Below are positions 31,988-44,382 of a stretch of DNA of 64,000 nt, piece by piece. Origin of the DNA: Frateuria edaphi (lineage in GTDB: Bacteria > Pseudomonadota > Gammaproteobacteria > Xanthomonadales > Rhodanobacteraceae). The notes beneath the pieces were generated by a model. That model did not search any database. It was not told the DNA's origin and worked only from the letters and a program-made list of their open reading frames with translations. The stretch is taken from positions 2,170,001 through 2,234,000 of the forward strand of contig NZ_CP088251.1 in the NCBI RefSeq assembly GCF_021117405.1, in the 5' to 3' direction. Position 1 is the first letter of the stretch. Each line of letters opens with the position of its first letter. The translations under genes were made by a program, and so were the position numbers.

Positions 31988-33595
31988 TCAGACCCCGCGC
32001 AGTTCGCGCAGCCGGAAGCCCATGGCGAGCAGCGCCACCACGTAGGTCACCGCGCCCGCGCCCACCATCACGGCCAGGTGCCAGACGCGCGTGAAGGTCG
32101 GTACCGAGGTCCAGTCCTGCCACAGCCAGCGCCCCAACAGCAGCACAGCCACCATCGCCGCGCAGGCCACCGCCAGCCGCAGGAAATGCCGCGTCCAGCC
32201 GTGCTGGCGTTCGTACACCCCAGCCTGCCTGAGCCAGCGCCACAAAAGGCCCAGGTTGATGTAGCTGGCCAGCGCGCTGGCCATGCCCAACGCCATGTGC
32301 AGGCCCGGCACTTGCGCCAGCGCCTGCAGCCAGGGCGCCTGCTTCTGCGACGGGGTGGCCCACAGCGCGAACAGCAGCGCCACGAACAGCACGTTGAACG
32401 CCATGTTGGCGACCAGCGACGCCACGCCGGCCCGCACGGGCGTGCGCGTGTCCTGCCGCGCGTAGAACGCCGGCAGCAGCACCTTGACCAGCGCGAAGGC
32501 CGGCAGCCCGAAGCTCAATGCGGTGATCGACAGCGTGGCCATGCGGGTATCGAACGCATCGAATCGGCCATGCTGGAACAACGTCGCCACGAGCGGCTCG
32601 GCCAGCAGCATCAGGCCGAACATGGCCGGCACCGCGATCAGCAGCGTGGTGCGCAGACCCCAGTCCAGCGCGCGCGAGAAGCCGATGCGGTCGGTAGTCA
32701 CGTGGTGGCGCGACAGCGAAGGCAGGATCACCGTGCCCAGCGCCACGCCGAACACGCCCAGCGGCAGTTCCAGGAACCGGTCCGCCTGCGACAGCCAGCT
32801 TTGCGAACCCGCGATCAGCAGCGAGGCGATCACCGTGTCCAGCAGCAGGTTGATCTGCGCCACCGAGGAACCGAACAGCGTGGGCACCATAAGCCGCATG
32901 ATCCGGCGTACCTGCGGATGGCCCCAGCCCCAACGTGGCAGCGACAGCAGGTCCAGTCCGCGCAGCGCCGGCAACTGGAACAGCAACTGGAGGATGCCGG
33001 CGGCCAGGATCGCCCAGCCCAGTGCAAGGATCGGCGTTTCCAGCCACTTCGACAGCCACAGCGCGCCCGCGATCATGCACAGGTTGAGGATCACCGGCGT
33101 CAGCGCCGGCAGGCCGAAGCGGTGGAAGCTGTTGAGCGCGCCACCGGACAACGCGGTCAGCGACACGAACAGCAGGAACGGGAAGGTCAGTCGCAGCAGC
33201 TCCACGGTGAGCGCGAACTTCTTCGGCTCGTCCAGCGCACCCGGCGAGAACAGCATGGTGACCTCGGGCGCGAAGATCAGCCCGATCGCCGTCACCACCA
33301 GCAGCACGCCGCCCAGCGTGCCCGACACCCGCGCCATCAGCTCCTTGAGATCGGCATGGCTCCCGGTCTCCTTCACCTCCGTGAACACGGGCACGAAGGC
33401 GGTGGAGAACGAGCCCTCGGCGAACAGCCGGCGCATGAAATTGGGAATGCGGAAGGCCACCCAGAAGGCGTCGGTGGCCGCGTTCGCACCGAACGCCGAA
33501 TTGATCGCCATGTCGCGCACCAGGCCGAGCACGCGGGAGATCATGGTCATGCTGCTGAAGGACAGCAGCCCGCGGAACATGCTGGGGGATTTCAT
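31988..33595 (-). CDS. murJ: Lipid II flippase MurJ (MviN)
   Basis: Polytopic inner-membrane protein that flips lipid-linked peptidoglycan precursor. 535 residues with about 14 hydrophobic helices. Family motifs are near the N-terminus: SMTMISRVLGLVRD, FGANAATDAFWVAFRIPN and RRLFAEGSFSTAFVPVF. The ATG at 33595 (MKSPSMFRGLLSFSSM) is the start that immediately precedes the first helix. It is divergent from rpsT and upstream of ribF. Confidence 0.95.
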   Translation of the reverse strand: MKSPSMFRGLLSFSSMTMISRVLGLVRDMAINSAFGANAATDAFWVAFRIPNFMRRLFAEGSFSTAFVPVFTEVKETGSHADLKELMARVSGTLGGVLLVVTAIGLIFAPEVTMLFSPGALDEPKKFALTVELLRLTFPFLLFVSLTALSGGALNSFHRFGLPALTPVILNLCMIAGALWLSKWLETPILALGWAILAAGILQLLFQLPALRGLDLLSLPRWGWGHPQVRRIMRLMVPTLFGSSVAQINLLLDTVIASLLIAGSQSWLSQADRFLELPLGVFGVALGTVILPSLSRHHVTTDRIGFSRALDWGLRTTLLIAVPAMFGLMLLAEPLVATLFQHGRFDAFDTRMATLSITALSFGLPAFALVKVLLPAFYARQDTRTPVRAGVASLVANMAFNVLFVALLFALWATPSQKQAPWLQALAQVPGLHMALGMASALASYINLGLLWRWLRQAGVYERQHGWTRHFLRLAVACAAMVAVLLLGRWLWQDWTSVPTFTRVWHLAVMVGAGAVTYVVALLAMGFRLRELRGV

Positions 33596-33840
33596 GCGTG
33601 GAACGGAACCTGGCGCGGCCAAAGGCCTAGTGTGACAGCCCGCCGGGGCGCGCAGGTAGCCTCGACATGGCGACAAGAGGGATTGGAATCGTTCGCAGGT
33701 GCGCACCTGTGCGCGACCGCGGCTCGCACGAGGTGTACATGCCCCAAGCGGTCGAGACCGCCTAAACAGTTGACCGGCCAGCGCATTGCCCGCATAATTG
33801 CCCGTCTTTTTCCAACCCAAGCCTTCTCTGGAGTTCTACC
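33596..33840. other. murJ-rpsT divergent intergenic region
   Basis: 245 bases without a gene. It contains the rpsT promoter (33770-33798) and a degenerate family A palindrome around 33695-33735. No regulatory palindrome for murJ was recognised. Confidence 0.5.
33770..33798 (+). promoter_or_regulatory. Promoter of rpsT
   Basis: TTGACC (33770-33775), 17-base spacer, CATAAT (33793-33798): five of six matches in each box. The leader would be about 35 bases long. Confidence 0.7.
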
Positions 33841-34104
33841 TTGGCCAACATCAAGTCCGCGAAGAAGCGCGCGCGCCAGTCCGAGCAGCGCCGCCTGCGC
33901 AACGTCAGCGCCCGTTCCATGGTGCGCACCGCCCTGAAGAAGGTCGTCAAGGCCATCGAGGCGAAGGACAAGGCCGCCGCCGTGGAAGCCTTCGCCGCCG
34001 CCCAGCCGGTCATGGACCGCTACGCCGCGCGCGGTCTCATCCACAAGAACAAGGCCGCTCGCCACAAGAGCCGCCTCAACGCGAAGATCCACGAGCTGGC
34101 GTAA
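33841..34104 (+). CDS. rpsT: 30S ribosomal protein S20
   Basis: 87-residue basic protein binding the 5' domain of 16S rRNA ([20 protein letters not shown] ... [14 protein letters not shown]). Translation starts at TTG 33841, after GGAG at 33830-33833; no in-frame ATG would give the conserved N-terminus. E. coli rpsT also uses UUG, where it is part of autogenous translational control, so the rare start may be functional. Single-gene transcript with its own promoter and terminator. Confidence 0.97.
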   Translation: MANIKSAKKRARQSEQRRLRNVSARSMVRTALKKVVKAIEAKDKAAAVEAFAAAQPVMDRYAARGLIHKNKAARHKSRLNAKIHELA

Positions 34105-34133
34105 GCCGGCCTCGCGTATCCAAGGGTTGGTGG

Positions 34134-34158
34134 AAAGGCCGGCGCAAGCCGGCCTTTT
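34134..34158. terminator. Bidirectional terminator after rpsT
   Basis: AAAGGCCGGC, GCAA loop, GCCGGCCTTTT. It lies between rpsT and the convergent end of the asparaginase gene at 34210. Confidence 0.85.
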
Positions 34159-34209
34159 CGTGTGTCCGGAAGAAAAGCAGGCAGCCACCCGGCCGCGTCC
34201 CTGCCCCGG

Positions 34210-35250
34210 TCAGGAAAAGCTGGTTGTGTAGACGCTGGGCGAGGCGAACAGGCCATCCTGCTTCTTCGCATCGCACACGGCGTAGGTAAACCCGCGCTGG
34301 ATCGCGTGTGCGCCCACGGCACCGTCGCGCCGTAGCGCGAGGAAGCCCACCTGCATTTCCTTCGCCGCGTCCGGACGCTTCCTGACGATGCGCCGGACCG
34401 CCTCCTCGCAGGCTTCCTGGGGGCTGCGCCCCTGGCGCATCAGCTCGACCACCAGGAAGCTGCCAGCATTGCGGATGACCTCTTCGCCCACGCCCGTGGA
34501 CGTGGCGCCACCCACTTCGCCGTCCACGTAGAGACCCGCGCCGATGATCGGGCTGTCGCCGACACGGCCGAGCAGCTTCCACGCCATGCCGCTGGTGGTG
34601 CATGCGCCGGCCAGGTGTCCGTGCGCGTCCACGGCGAGCATGCCGATGGTGTCGTGGTTGTCGTGCCCGCCAGGCAGGCTGCGGCGGTAGTCGAGGTTCT
34701 CGCTGTTGGCCACCGGCCGGTATTTCGCGGTCTTCAGCCACTCGCGCCAGGCCTTCTCGGCCTCGGGCGTCAGCAGGTTTTCCTCATGGAAGCCTTGCTC
34801 CCGGGCGAACTGCAGCGCGCCGTCGCCGACCAGCAGCACGTGCGGCGTGGCCTCCATCACCCGCCGCGCCACGCGGATCGGGTGAGCAATGCGTTCCAGG
34901 CACGCGACCGCGCCACATCGGCCGTCGCCGTCCATGATGCTGGCGTCCAGGGTGACGTGGCCGTCCCGATCCGGATAGCCGCCCTTGCCGACGCTGTGGT
35001 TGGCCAGGTCCGACTCGGGCACCTGGGCGCCCTGCTCCACCGCGTCCAGCGCCTTGCCGCCGCGGGCGAGTACGGCCCAGGCCGCCCGGTTGGCGGGCAC
35101 GCCGAAATCCCAGGTGGAGATCACGCGGGCGCCGTCGGTGCCCGGCAGCGCGCCGTTCGACGGCGCCGCTGTGGCGGTAGCGAAGCGAGGCGCGGCGAGC
35201 GCGCCGGCGGCCAGCATGGAAGTCTTCAGGAATTCGCGGCGAGAGGGCAT
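34210..35250 (-). CDS. Exported N4-(beta-N-acetylglucosaminyl)-L-asparaginase / isoaspartyl peptidase-type Ntn hydrolase
   Basis: 346 residues. The N-terminus carries a Tat signal (SRREFLKTSMLAAGALAA), implying export of the folded precursor. The body is a glycosylasparaginase: STWDFGVPANRAAW, ALDAVEQGAQVPE, GRCGAVACLE, then NHDTIGML, in which autoproteolysis before Thr201 would expose the nucleophile; GLYVDGEVGGATSTGVGEE binds substrate. Family members remove the sugar-linked Asn from glycopeptides or cleave related amides; the substrate here is unknown. It is monocistronic between rpsT and obgE, with a 190-base gap on the obgE side that shows no gene. Confidence 0.88.
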   Translation of the reverse strand: MPSRREFLKTSMLAAGALAAPRFATATAAPSNGALPGTDGARVISTWDFGVPANRAAWAVLARGGKALDAVEQGAQVPESDLANHSVGKGGYPDRDGHVTLDASIMDGDGRCGAVACLERIAHPIRVARRVMEATPHVLLVGDGALQFAREQGFHEENLLTPEAEKAWREWLKTAKYRPVANSENLDYRRSLPGGHDNHDTIGMLAVDAHGHLAGACTTSGMAWKLLGRVGDSPIIGAGLYVDGEVGGATSTGVGEEVIRNAGSFLVVELMRQGRSPQEACEEAVRRIVRKRPDAAKEMQVGFLALRRDGAVGAHAIQRGFTYAVCDAKKQDGLFASPSVYTTSFS

Positions 35251-35442
35251 GAAGGAGACTCCTCGAACAGAAGCTCCGCATGATGCGCGAATCGGGGTGG
35301 GCAGGCGAATTTCGAGTTCCTGCTACCCCATCCGCTTGTCCTGAAGACGGAAATGACCCCGCGGCCGGCTCCAGTCCCGGCCATCCCCGATAACGGGAAC
35401 CGCCACGACAGGCGGATGTGGAAAGCCTCGCGAGAGCGCGGC

Positions 35443-36612
<1,170 letters not shown>

Positions 36613-36621
36613 TCACAAAAA

Positions 36622-36649
36622 ACAAAAGCCCCGCCGGAGCGGGGCTTTC
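36622..36649 (-). terminator. Terminator after rpmA
   Basis: On the minus strand AGCCCCGC, four-base loop, GCGGGGCT, then a TTTTGTTTTTT-type tract. It lies between rpmA and obgE. Confidence 0.8.
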
Positions 36650-36668
36650 GCTGCAGCGTCGGGAGCGA

Positions 36669-36926
36669 TCAGCCCTTGACGACGCTGACGAACTTGCGGT
36701 TGTTCTCGCCGCGGGTCTTGAACTCGACCACGCCGTCCGTCAACGCGAACAGGGTGTGGTCGCGGCCCAGGCCCACGCCGGTGCCGGCATGGAACTTGGT
36801 GCCACGCTGGCGGACGATGATGTTGCCGGCCTCGATGGCCTGACCACCATAGATCTTCACGCCCAGGTACTTCGGGTTCGAGTCGCGACCGTTGCGGGAC
36901 GAACCTACGCCTTTTTTATGTGCCAT
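36669..36926 (-). CDS. rpmA: 50S ribosomal protein L27
   Basis: 85 residues, [20 protein letters not shown], the family N-terminus that reaches the peptidyl transferase centre. [20 protein letters not shown] follows. It is 23 bases downstream of rplU and preceded by AGGA. No N-terminal extension of the type cleaved by Prp in Firmicutes is present. Confidence 0.97.
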   Translation of the reverse strand: MAHKKGVGSSRNGRDSNPKYLGVKIYGGQAIEAGNIIVRQRGTKFHAGTGVGLGRDHTLFALTDGVVEFKTRGENNRKFVSVVKG

Positions 36927-36949
36927 GACTTAAATCCTCCGGCTCTGTA

Positions 36950-37264
36950 TCAGGCGTTGATGCCCGTGATCTCGACTTCGGTGAAATGCTGCCGGTGCCC
37001 CATCTGCTTCTTGTGGTGCTTGCGGCGGCGGAACTTGATGATGCGGATCTTGTCCGCACGACCGTGGCGGCGCACGGTTGCCGAAACGGTGGCGCCGGCA
37101 ACGGTCGGCACGCCGACGTTGACCGCGTCGCCCGAGCCAACCAGCAGAACCTGGTCGAAGCTCACGTTGGCGCCTTCCTCGGCATCCAGCAGCTCCACGC
37201 GCAGCACGTCGCCCTGCTGGACGCGGTACTGCTTGCCGCCGGTCTTGATGACTGCATAACTCAT
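36950..37264 (-). CDS. rplU: 50S ribosomal protein L21
   Basis: 104 residues, [20 protein letters not shown], with the C-terminal [15 protein letters not shown] basic patch that binds 23S rRNA. First gene of the rplU-rpmA unit, read from the promoter at 37333-37362. Confidence 0.97.
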   Translation of the reverse strand: MSYAVIKTGGKQYRVQQGDVLRVELLDAEEGANVSFDQVLLVGSGDAVNVGVPTVAGATVSATVRRHGRADKIRIIKFRRRKHHKKQMGHRQHFTEVEITGINA

Positions 37265-37332
37265 GGGATTGTCCCTTCTGTCGTTATTCTCTTGGGTTTC
37301 ACCGCGCGCGTACCGGCCGTGGTGAACGGCGA

Positions 37333-37362
37333 AGTATAACGATGCCGTCCGGGGCTGGTCAA
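37333..37362 (-). promoter_or_regulatory. Promoter of rplU-rpmA
   Basis: On the minus strand TTGACC (37362-37357), 18-base spacer, TATACT (37338-37333). Both boxes match five of six consensus bases. Transcription would start about 60 bases before rplU. Confidence 0.7.
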
Positions 37363-37378
37363 TCTTTGAGCAGGGGCC

Positions 37379-37912
37379 TCAGGGGCTCGCCGACGAAGTA
37401 CCTGCGGCGGGCGCGACCAGCTTCGTCCCCGGCGCCGCTGCCGGCGCGGCCGGGCAGCGGCCCTGGGCGTCGATCCTGCCGCTTTTTTGCAGCTCGGCCA
37501 GCATCGCCTGAGCTCGCTGGCGGCCCCATTCCTGGCCCAGTTGCATGCCCTCGGCCATGGTCGCGGGCATTTCGGTGATCACCTTCTTGCCTAGTGGTGA
37601 GCGGTAGAACTTGAGCAGCCCCTGGATGTCGGCCGCGCTGAAATGGCGCTGGTAGATCGGCACCATGCGCTCGGTCAGCTCCCGAGCCCCCTTGGCGTCG
37701 ATGAAGCCCTGCCAGTAATCGCTCGGCACGCAGGGCAACTGCTGCTGCATCATCGCCGCCATCTGGCTGTTCATCTGCCCCAGCATCCGGTCGACGCCGA
37801 ACACGTCCATCAGCTGGCGCACCTGCGCCTCGCTGGGCGGTTTGGGGGTGGCTGCCAGCGCGGTGCCGGTCCCCAGCAGCAAGGCCATGCCCATCAGGCT
37901 CCACATGCGCAT
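37379..37912 (-). CDS. Periplasmic DUF2059 domain protein
   Basis: 177 residues. Signal peptide about 1-21 ([20 protein letters not shown]). A DUF2059-type helical domain follows ([19 protein letters not shown] ... [36 protein letters not shown]). The tail is Ala/Pro-rich with one cysteine. Function is unknown; the domain occurs in exported proteins. Of three clustered ATGs, 37912 is chosen because GAGGAG lies six bases upstream. It is monocistronic and reads toward rplU, whose promoter lies just beyond its stop. Confidence 0.8.
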   Translation of the reverse strand: MRMWSLMGMALLLGTGTALAATPKPPSEAQVRQLMDVFGVDRMLGQMNSQMAAMMQQQLPCVPSDYWQGFIDAKGARELTERMVPIYQRHFSAADIQGLLKFYRSPLGKKVITEMPATMAEGMQLGQEWGRQRAQAMLAELQKSGRIDAQGRCPAAPAAAPGTKLVAPAAGTSSASP

Positions 37913-37987
37913 GTGCATCTCCTCATCCCGTCCCGAGCCGGGTATTTGGCCACAGCCGCCAGCCTTTGCGTAGACCGGCGAAGGCCG

Positions 37988-38000
37988 CCCCCCCCCCCCC
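37988..38000. repeat. Homopolymer tract of 13 C
   Basis: Thirteen consecutive C between the DUF2059 gene and uvrA, followed by GGCGGG. It is prone to slippage and to sequencing error. It lies in no recognised reading frame, about 105 bases upstream of uvrA. Confidence 0.85.
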
Positions 38001-38018
38001 GGCGGGTGTGCGAGAGCA

Positions 38019-38035
38019 GTGGGCTGAAGCCCACC
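38019..38035. repeat. Palindromic repeat, family C, half copy
   Basis: GTGGGCTGAAGCCCACC, a short self-complementary unit identical to the arm of the family C element at 56213-56263. Confidence 0.6.
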
Positions 38036-38067
38036 CTACCGAGTCTCAATTTCTGACCTCGGCAGGT

Positions 38068-38076
38068 TGGTATAGT
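38068..38076 (+). promoter_or_regulatory. Candidate extended -10 promoter of uvrA
   Basis: TGG followed by TATAGT (38071-38076), an extended -10. No good -35 lies 16-18 bases upstream. No LexA-like palindrome was recognised. Confidence 0.4.
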
Positions 38077-38104
38077 GGCCGGTCTCCCCCATATCCCAGC
38101 GCGC

Positions 38105-41037
<2,933 letters not shown>

Positions 41038-41041
<4 letters not shown>

Positions 41042-41508
41042 GCCCGCGCAAGTCGACCAGGAAAGCCACGGTCGAAAGTCCTGCCGAGCAGGCGCCGCCG
41101 CCGACATCCGCGCCGCTGTTCACCGCGGCGCTGCCGGTTCGCTGGCGCGACCTGGACGCGTTCAACCACGTCAACAATTCCAACTACCTCACCTACCTGG
41201 AAGAGGCGCGGCTGCAGTGGCTCAGCCACGTGCCGGGCCCATGGTTCGACGAGAACGCGATGCCGGTGATGGCGGCCGTCCAGCTCAACTACCGACGGCC
41301 GATCGAATGGCCGGCGCAATTGAGCGTGGAGCTTTTCTGCGAGCGCCTGGGCACCAGCTCGATGACCATCGGCCATCGCATCCTCGATGTGGAGGACCCC
41401 GAGCGCCTGTACGGCGACGGCCACGTGGTGATGGTCTGGATGGACCCGGCCACTGGCAAGCCGGTGCCGTTGCCCGACGCGATCCGCCGGGCGGCCGCGC
41501 AGGACTGA
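41038..41508 (+). CDS. Acyl-CoA thioesterase, 4HBT hot-dog fold
   Basis: 156 residues. A Pro/Ala/Lys-rich N-terminus (1-28) precedes a single hot-dog domain with [20 protein letters not shown], where the Asp-x-x-x-His-Val-Asn pattern is the 4-hydroxybenzoyl-CoA thioesterase/YbgC-type active site. Substrate unknown. It overlaps the uvrA stop by four bases and ends two bases before an AraC regulator, so the three are probably one transcript. Confidence 0.85.
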
Positions 41509-41510
41509 TC

Positions 41511-42152
41511 ATGCGCGCCCGCGCCCCTGCTCCACGCACGGCCTTCCGGGTGCAGCGCAGCGAAGCGGGGGCGGTCGAAAGCATCGCCGGCGACCGGCAT
41601 GCCTGGCGCTTCCGCCCTCATTTCCATGCCGGCGACGAGGTCGTACGGATGCTTGCCGGCCGCGCGCGGCTGTGGCTTCCAGCCGGCGCCTGCATGGTGA
41701 GGGCCGGCGACACGGTCACGGTGCCGGCCGGCACGGTTCATCGTTTCGAACCGGTCGACCGATACGGCTGGGCCTTCGCTTCGGAGTTCGTGCCGAACCC
41801 ACGCGTTCCCCCGGCCACGGAGTCCGGCGACACGCTCGGTGCGCAAGCGCGGGCGCTGCTGGTCCGCCGTTCGTCACTGCATACCGATGTGGAAAGCGTG
41901 GCGCAGGCATGCGGGGTTTCGGCCGGCCATCTTGCGCGTGCGTTCCGCCGGGAGACCGGCACCGGCCTGCACAACTTCCACGTCCTGCTGGCCCTGCACC
42001 GTGCCAAGGCGTTGCTGCGCCGGCATGTGCCGGTTGCCGAGGTGGCGCTCGACGCCGGCTTCTATGACCAGGCGCACCTCAACCGGGAGTTCGTGAGGAC
42101 TTTCGGCATGACGCCGGCCACCTTCCGTGCCGGCTGGGCGCTCGCCGGCTGA
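41511..42152 (+). CDS. AraC-family transcriptional regulator with cupin sensor
   Basis: 213 residues. An N-terminal cupin (AraC-binding) domain has FHAGDEVVRMLAGRARLWLP and GDTVTVPAGTVHRFEP. Two C-terminal helix-turn-helix units follow: VESVAQACGVSAGHLARAFR and VAEVALDAGFYDQAHLNREF, ending FGMTPATFR. ATG 41511 is the first start after the thioesterase stop and matches the cupin length. Target and effector are unknown; the GNAT gene convergent to it is the nearest candidate outside its own transcript. Confidence 0.86.
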   Translation: MRARAPAPRTAFRVQRSEAGAVESIAGDRHAWRFRPHFHAGDEVVRMLAGRARLWLPAGACMVRAGDTVTVPAGTVHRFEPVDRYGWAFASEFVPNPRVPPATESGDTLGAQARALLVRRSSLHTDVESVAQACGVSAGHLARAFRRETGTGLHNFHVLLALHRAKALLRRHVPVAEVALDAGFYDQAHLNREFVRTFGMTPATFRAGWALAG

Positions 42153-42157
42153 CCCGC

Positions 42158-42658
42158 TCAATCCGTGCCGGGCGGGAGGTCGAGCGCCATGTACAGCGTG
42201 CCGGGCACGGGGTGCACGTAGTACGGCTCGACGGGCTGGAACCCGAGCGAGGCATAAAGCGCGCGCGCGGCATGCATCGAGGCGAGCGTATCCAGCAACA
42301 CCCGGCGATAGCCCGTCTGGATCGCCCAGGCGATCGCCGCCTCGGCCAACAGCCGCCCCAGAGATCGACCTCGCGCCGCGGGCCGCACGTACAGGCGCTT
42401 GATCTCGCACTCGCCCTGCCCTGGCCACGGCCGCAGCGCGACGCAGCCCAAGGCGGCGCCCGCCGCGTCGCGGGCGAGCAGCACGACCCCTCCGGGCGAC
42501 ACGTACTTTCCCGGCAGGTGCGCAAGTTCCGCATCGATGTCCTGGAACGACAGATCGATATCCAGGCTGGCCACGTATTCCTCGAAAAGCCCGCGCACGA
42601 GTTCAAGGTCCCCGGGCAGGCGCGCGGGTGCGATGTCGATGGTCGATGGCGTGGGCAT
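42158..42658 (-). CDS. GNAT-family N-acetyltransferase
   Basis: 166 residues. The acetyl-CoA motif is ECEIKRLYVRPAARGRSLGR near residue 85, followed by LLAEAAIAWAIQTGYRRVLLD and a C-terminal LYASLGFQPVEPY. GNAT enzymes acetylate amines of small molecules or proteins; the substrate cannot be inferred. It ends five bases after the convergent AraC gene stop, with no terminator visible between. Confidence 0.85.
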   Translation of the reverse strand: MPTPSTIDIAPARLPGDLELVRGLFEEYVASLDIDLSFQDIDAELAHLPGKYVSPGGVVLLARDAAGAALGCVALRPWPGQGECEIKRLYVRPAARGRSLGRLLAEAAIAWAIQTGYRRVLLDTLASMHAARALYASLGFQPVEPYYVHPVPGTLYMALDLPPGTD

Positions 42659-42815
42659 GGTCGGTCATCCGGAAGGAATGGAACCACCATAGCCGGGCAG
42701 CGCGCGCCGGGCTTGGACAGTCCTGACCCGGGCATGAGTCGGGCTGCGCGGCAGGGCCCACGCAAGCGGCAGGACGGTCGCTATGATGAGCGCTCCCCAA
42801 AACGGAAGGTGCCCC

Positions 42816-44267
42816 ATGACGACACTCCCCCGTTCCGCGGCTCTAGCCTCTGCCTGCGCCGCCTTGATGGCGATGTCCACGGCGCAGGCGGCCGACGCCG
42901 GTACCGCGCTTACCCTTTACCGAAGCGACAGCGCCGCCCTGTTCGCTTCCTCCGGCGACGGCAGCGTGGGTGAGGGCCATGCGGTGGCGCGCGAGCAGCG
43001 CACGTTGCAGCTCAAGGCCGGCATGCAGGACGTCACCGTCGGCGACCTGCCGCTCTACCTCGATCCCGAAGCCATTGCGCTCTCCTTCGCCAACGACCAG
43101 GCCAGGCTGATTTCCCAGCGCCTGTTGCTTGGCCAGGGCAACGAGGCAGCGCTCGCCGGACTGGTCGGCCAGGAGATTACGGTCCTGGGCAACAACGGCG
43201 AATCGCTGGCGCAAGGCACCTTGTTGCGCGCCGGCAACGGCCTGCTCGTCAAGGGCACGATGGGCACGACGCTGGTACGCGACTACGCCGCGGTGCGCAG
43301 CTCCGGCGGGGACTTTCCCACCGGCGCCAGCCTGCGCCTTCGCGTGGACGCCGCCCGCGCCGGAAACGCAACTGCAACACTCAGCTATCCCACCGCCGGC
43401 CTGGGTTGGCGCGCCGCCTACGTCGCCACGCTGGTGCCGGGCGATGCCTGCCGCATGCAGTTCGAATCGCGCGCCAGCATCGCCAACCGCAGCGGACGCG
43501 ACTGGCACGATGCCACGCTCAAGCTGGTCGCGGGCGAACCGCGCTTCGCCAAACCGGAAGCGCCGCGGCCCGTGGCGATGTCGATGACACGCGCCTACAA
43601 GGCCGAGGCAGCCGACATGCCGCAGCAGTCGTCCCTCGGCGATTACCGCCTCTACACCCTGCCCCAACCGGTCGACCTGCCCGACGGCAGTGTCAGCCAG
43701 GTGCCGCTCTACGCCACCCGGACGCTGACGTGCGAGCGCACCGCGCTGTACGAGAACGGCAACGCCTGGACGCCGCCGGAGCCCATGCTTGCCCCCGACT
43801 TCAACACCGGCGGTGGCAATACCATCGAAAGCACCCTGCGTTTCACCGCCTTCGACAGCCTGCCGGCCGGCTACCTGCGCGTACTGGGCGACGACAACCA
43901 CGGCACGCCGCAATTCCTGGGCGAAGGCCGCATCGACGACACGCCCAAGGGCAGCGACGCCACCCTCACGCTCGGCACCGCCTTCGACCTGCGCGCCGAG
44001 CGCGAACGCACCTCGTTCAAGGTGGACAAGGCCGCGCGCGCGATGGATGAAGCGTTCCGCATCACGCTCACCAACGCCGGCGAGTCGGCGCGCGTGGTGA
44101 CCGTGCGCGAACACCCGAGCCGCTGGCGGGAGTGGACGCTGGCCTCCTCGTCGGTCAAGCCGGACAAGCAGTCGCCCGACGTGCTCGAGTTCCAGGTGAA
44201 GGTGCCGGCCGGGGGCAAGGCGACGCTGGAATACGCGGTGCATTACCGCTGGGCCGCGGACGAGTAG
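42816..44267 (+). CDS. Secreted DUF4139-type protein
   Basis: 483 residues. Signal peptide about 1-25 (MTTLPRSAALASACAALMAM, cleaved near AQA). The mature N-terminal part has alternating beta motifs (LYRSDSAALFASSGDG). The C-terminal about 300 residues match the DUF4139 style (LSYPTAGLGWRAAYVATL, GRDWHDATLKLVAGEPRF). No enzyme motif is seen. Start 42816 is chosen because GGAAGG lies just upstream and the signal peptide begins there. Monocistronic. Confidence 0.75.
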   Translation: MTTLPRSAALASACAALMAMSTAQAADAGTALTLYRSDSAALFASSGDGSVGEGHAVAREQRTLQLKAGMQDVTVGDLPLYLDPEAIALSFANDQARLISQRLLLGQGNEAALAGLVGQEITVLGNNGESLAQGTLLRAGNGLLVKGTMGTTLVRDYAAVRSSGGDFPTGASLRLRVDAARAGNATATLSYPTAGLGWRAAYVATLVPGDACRMQFESRASIANRSGRDWHDATLKLVAGEPRFAKPEAPRPVAMSMTRAYKAEAADMPQQSSLGDYRLYTLPQPVDLPDGSVSQVPLYATRTLTCERTALYENGNAWTPPEPMLAPDFNTGGGNTIESTLRFTAFDSLPAGYLRVLGDDNHGTPQFLGEGRIDDTPKGSDATLTLGTAFDLRAERERTSFKVDKAARAMDEAFRITLTNAGESARVVTVREHPSRWREWTLASSSVKPDKQSPDVLEFQVKVPAGGKATLEYAVHYRWAADE

Positions 44268-44382
44268 CCACCACGCATCGCCGCAGGTGCGCACGTGTGC
44301 GACCGCCTCCGTCCGGTCATGCAACGTGCGCTCCCGCAGCAGCCGTTACGCAGCGTTCGACAAACAAGCCAAGGACCACGCC

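Noticed and set aside
37359-37904. Alternative minus-strand frame over the DUF2059 gene
   Set aside because: It is a frame-shifted shadow. The frame 37379-37912 has the signal peptide, ribosome site and conserved domain.
38036-38104. LexA/SOS box in front of uvrA
   Set aside because: No CTG-N10-CAG or other extended palindrome overlaps the candidate promoter.
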